Part shown: in pieces, positions 62,782 to 64,000 of the stretch
How positions within the stretch are numbered: the first letter of the stretch is position 1
How the letters are laid out: each line of letters starts with the position of its first letter
NCBI GenBank assembly: GCA_964514395.1
Contig: CAZEQK010000008.1
Location: 1 to 64,000 of the forward strand
Source: CAZEQK01 sp964514395
GTDB taxonomy: Bacteria; Bacillota; Bacilli; Tepidibacillales; Tepidibacillaceae
Direction of reading: 5' to 3'
DNA length: 64,000 bases
The notes under the pieces: generated by a model
Told to the model about the DNA's origin: nothing
Seen by the model: only the letters and a program-made list of their open reading frames with translations
The model's database searches: none
Made by a program: the position numbers and the translations under genes

Positions 62782-63153
62782 ATGGACAGCATTTATAGTA
62801 ACAGCTACTTAGTCATGTCTGTCTTCCTTCTGTTGGGTATTTTCTTACCTTTTGCTACTATTTGGGTTGTTGGTCCTTTATTAAGACCTCATAATCCATC
62901 AGTAGAGAAAAATACCACTTATGAGAGTGGTTTGGAGCCAACAGGAGATGCTATGGTTCAGTTTAACGTTAGATACTATCTTTTTGCGTTACTATTCGTT
63001 ATATTTGATGTTGAAACTGTTTTCCTTTATCCTTGGGCCGTGGCATTTGATAAACTAAGTGCATTCGCACTCGTAGAAATGGTTATTTTTGTATTTATGC
63101 TAGTAATTGGTCTGGTTTATGCATGGAAGAAGAAGGTGTTAACATGGATGTAA
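62782..63153 (+). CDS. nuoA: NADH-quinone oxidoreductase subunit A
   Basis: Small membrane subunit of complex I with three helices, 123 aa from ATG 62782 (GGAGGGG upstream; a longer in-frame start at 62737 has no such site). Diagnostic motif: KNTTYESGLEPTGDA and FNVRYYLFALLFVIFDVETVFLYPWA. First gene of the nuo operon; nuoB overlaps it by 10 nt. Confidence 0.95.
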   Translation: MDSIYSNSYLVMSVFLLLGIFLPFATIWVVGPLLRPHNPSVEKNTTYESGLEPTGDAMVQFNVRYYLFALLFVIFDVETVFLYPWAVAFDKLSAFALVEMVIFVFMLVIGLVYAWKKKVLTWM

Positions 63154-63668
63154 ATCTAGAGGGAATCACACCAGATGAACAACAAGAATTAGAACGGAAT
63201 GTACTACTAACATCTTTAGAACAGGTGAAAGCATGGGCTCGTAGTAACTCATTATGGCCTTTAACTTTTGGTTTAGCTTGTTGTGCTATTGAAATGATGG
63301 GAACAGGTGGAGCGCATTACGATTTTGACCGTTTTGGAGTTATTTTCCGTGCGTCACCACGGCAATCAGATGTCATGTTGGTTGCAGGTACCGTAACAAA
63401 AAAAATGGCTCCATTATTACGTCGTTTATATGATCAAATGCCAGAACCAAAATGGGTTATTGCCATTGGAGTTTGTGCAACAGCTGGTGGACCATATGTA
63501 AATTCTTATTCAGTTGTTAAAGGGGTTGACCAAGTAGTTCCAGTGGATGTTTACGTTCCTGGATGTCCTCCTAACCCAGCTGCAATTATTTACGGAGTAA
63601 ATAAATTACAAGAAAAAATTCGCTATGAAGCGAAAACAGGAAGGAAGGTGCCGATCGATAATGTCTGA
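63144..63668 (+). CDS. nuoB: NADH-quinone oxidoreductase subunit B
   Basis: Carries the N2 [4Fe-4S] cluster that passes electrons to quinone. 174 aa from ATG 63144. The cluster cysteines are in GLACCAIEMMG, GVCATAGG and VPGCPPNP. Start 63144 is preferred because AAGGTG lies just upstream; another in-frame ATG at 63123 is possible. Confidence 0.95.
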   Translation: MDVNLEGITPDEQQELERNVLLTSLEQVKAWARSNSLWPLTFGLACCAIEMMGTGGAHYDFDRFGVIFRASPRQSDVMLVAGTVTKKMAPLLRRLYDQMPEPKWVIAIGVCATAGGPYVNSYSVVKGVDQVVPVDVYVPGCPPNPAAIIYGVNKLQEKIRYEAKTGRKVPIDNV

Positions 63669-64000
63669 TGAAGTTAAAGCATCTTCTCCTAAACAACCTC
63701 TATTAGATTCTTACGTGAAAATTATTTCCGAAAAGGTATCAGAAGAGGCTGTAAAAGAAGCATATATTAATGAACTAAATTCACATATGCCTACATTAAT
63801 CATTGAAAATGAAAAGTGGTATGAGGTAGCTAAAATTATCCATGATGATCAAGATATGAAATTTGATTTTTTGATGAATCTATCAGGTGTGGATTACGAA
63901 CAATATTTAGAAGTAGCCTATCACCTGTATTCTTTCTCGCGAGATGAGTATTTAGCAATAAAGGTACAAACTGAACGTGATGGTGGAAATGTTGCTTCTA
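63661..64000 (+). CDS. nuoC: NADH-quinone oxidoreductase subunit C (partial)
   Basis: Start of the 30-kDa complex I subunit, cut by the window end. Overlaps nuoB by 8 nt. The 113 visible residues include the family segment FDFLMNLSGVDYEQYLEVAYHLYSF followed by LAIKVQTERDGG. A variable charged N-terminal extension (about 65 residues) precedes this core, as in Bacillus complex I. Confidence 0.9.
   Translation, partial: MSDEVKASSPKQPLLDSYVKIISEKVSEEAVKEAYINELNSHMPTLIIENEKWYEVAKIIHDDQDMKFDFLMNLSGVDYEQYLEVAYHLYSFSRDEYLAIKVQTERDGGNVAS

Overview
The window is a low-GC chromosomal segment of an endospore-forming Bacillota, most likely order Bacillales. The evidence is the gene order (rpoE-pyrG-spo0F-fba-fsa-murA-glpX-rho-rpmE-tdk-prfA-prmC-spoIIR-ywlB-tsaC-mntP-ywlE-rpiB-ywlG-glyA-upp-atp), which closely follows the Bacillus subtilis map, plus many sporulation and germination genes (gerQ, cwlJ, sspH-type SASP, pbpG, spo0F, spoIIR, a YhcN/YlaJ lipoprotein, a SleL-like hydrolase). 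A complex I operon (nuoA, nuoB, start of nuoC) directly after the ATP synthase operon argues against B. subtilis itself and for a deeper or thermophilic Bacillaceae-like lineage. The genus cannot be fixed from sequence alone. No rRNA, tRNA, CRISPR array, intact transposase or prophage was seen. One 100-N assembly gap lies at 21778-21877.

Layout. 1-5.5 kb: aldo/keto reductase, asparagine synthetase, a TPR/C39-peptidase membrane protein and a K+ channel. 5.6-8.7 kb: pantothenate operon (DUF2520 reductase-panB-panC-panD). 8.7-10 kb: spore genes gerQ, cwlJ and an H-type SASP on the minus strand. 10.1-13.8 kb: phenylalanine/tyrosine block, with tyrA followed by aroF-pheA behind what reads as a complete leader-peptide attenuator. 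13.8-19.5 kb: carbonic anhydrase, M50 protease, DoxX protein, YtqA-like radical SAM protein, ClC transporter with CBS domains and a tautomerase. 19.6-24.5 kb: pbpG, a gap inside a repeat array, then speE-speB-ywiB-XapX. 24.5-47 kb: the conserved core block from lapA-like/meaB through rpoE, pyrG, central carbon metabolism, rho, tdk, prfA-prmC, spoIIR, tsaC, metal transporters and ywlE. 47-51.6 kb: rpiB, ywlG, glyA, upp, a DUF2231 protein and wecB. 51.6-54.8 kb: acetoacetate/CoA-transferase cluster (scoB, scoA, a decayed atoE, thiolase). 55-62.4 kb: complete F1Fo ATP synthase operon. 62.4-64 kb: a candidate Rex-controlled start of the complex I operon.

The regulatory DNA is the most informative part. 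(i) A 42-codon ORF at 11349-11477, not previously listed, is packed with Phe/Tyr/Trp codons and is followed by mutually exclusive hairpins ahead of the DAHP synthase-PheA genes. (ii) The pyrG leader starts with GGGC and ends in a terminator, the layout of the CTP-sensing reiterative-transcription attenuator. (iii) DnaA boxes at helical spacing precede tsaC, matching a DnaA-binding locus known in B. subtilis. (iv) A near-consensus Rex box lies upstream of nuoA. Decayed mobile DNA is also visible: a 102-nt group II intron remnant behind the prmC terminator, an IS200/IS605-type or omega-RNA-like structured element before spoIIR, and a dispersed 58-60 nt repeat family at about 10.0 kb and around the gap.
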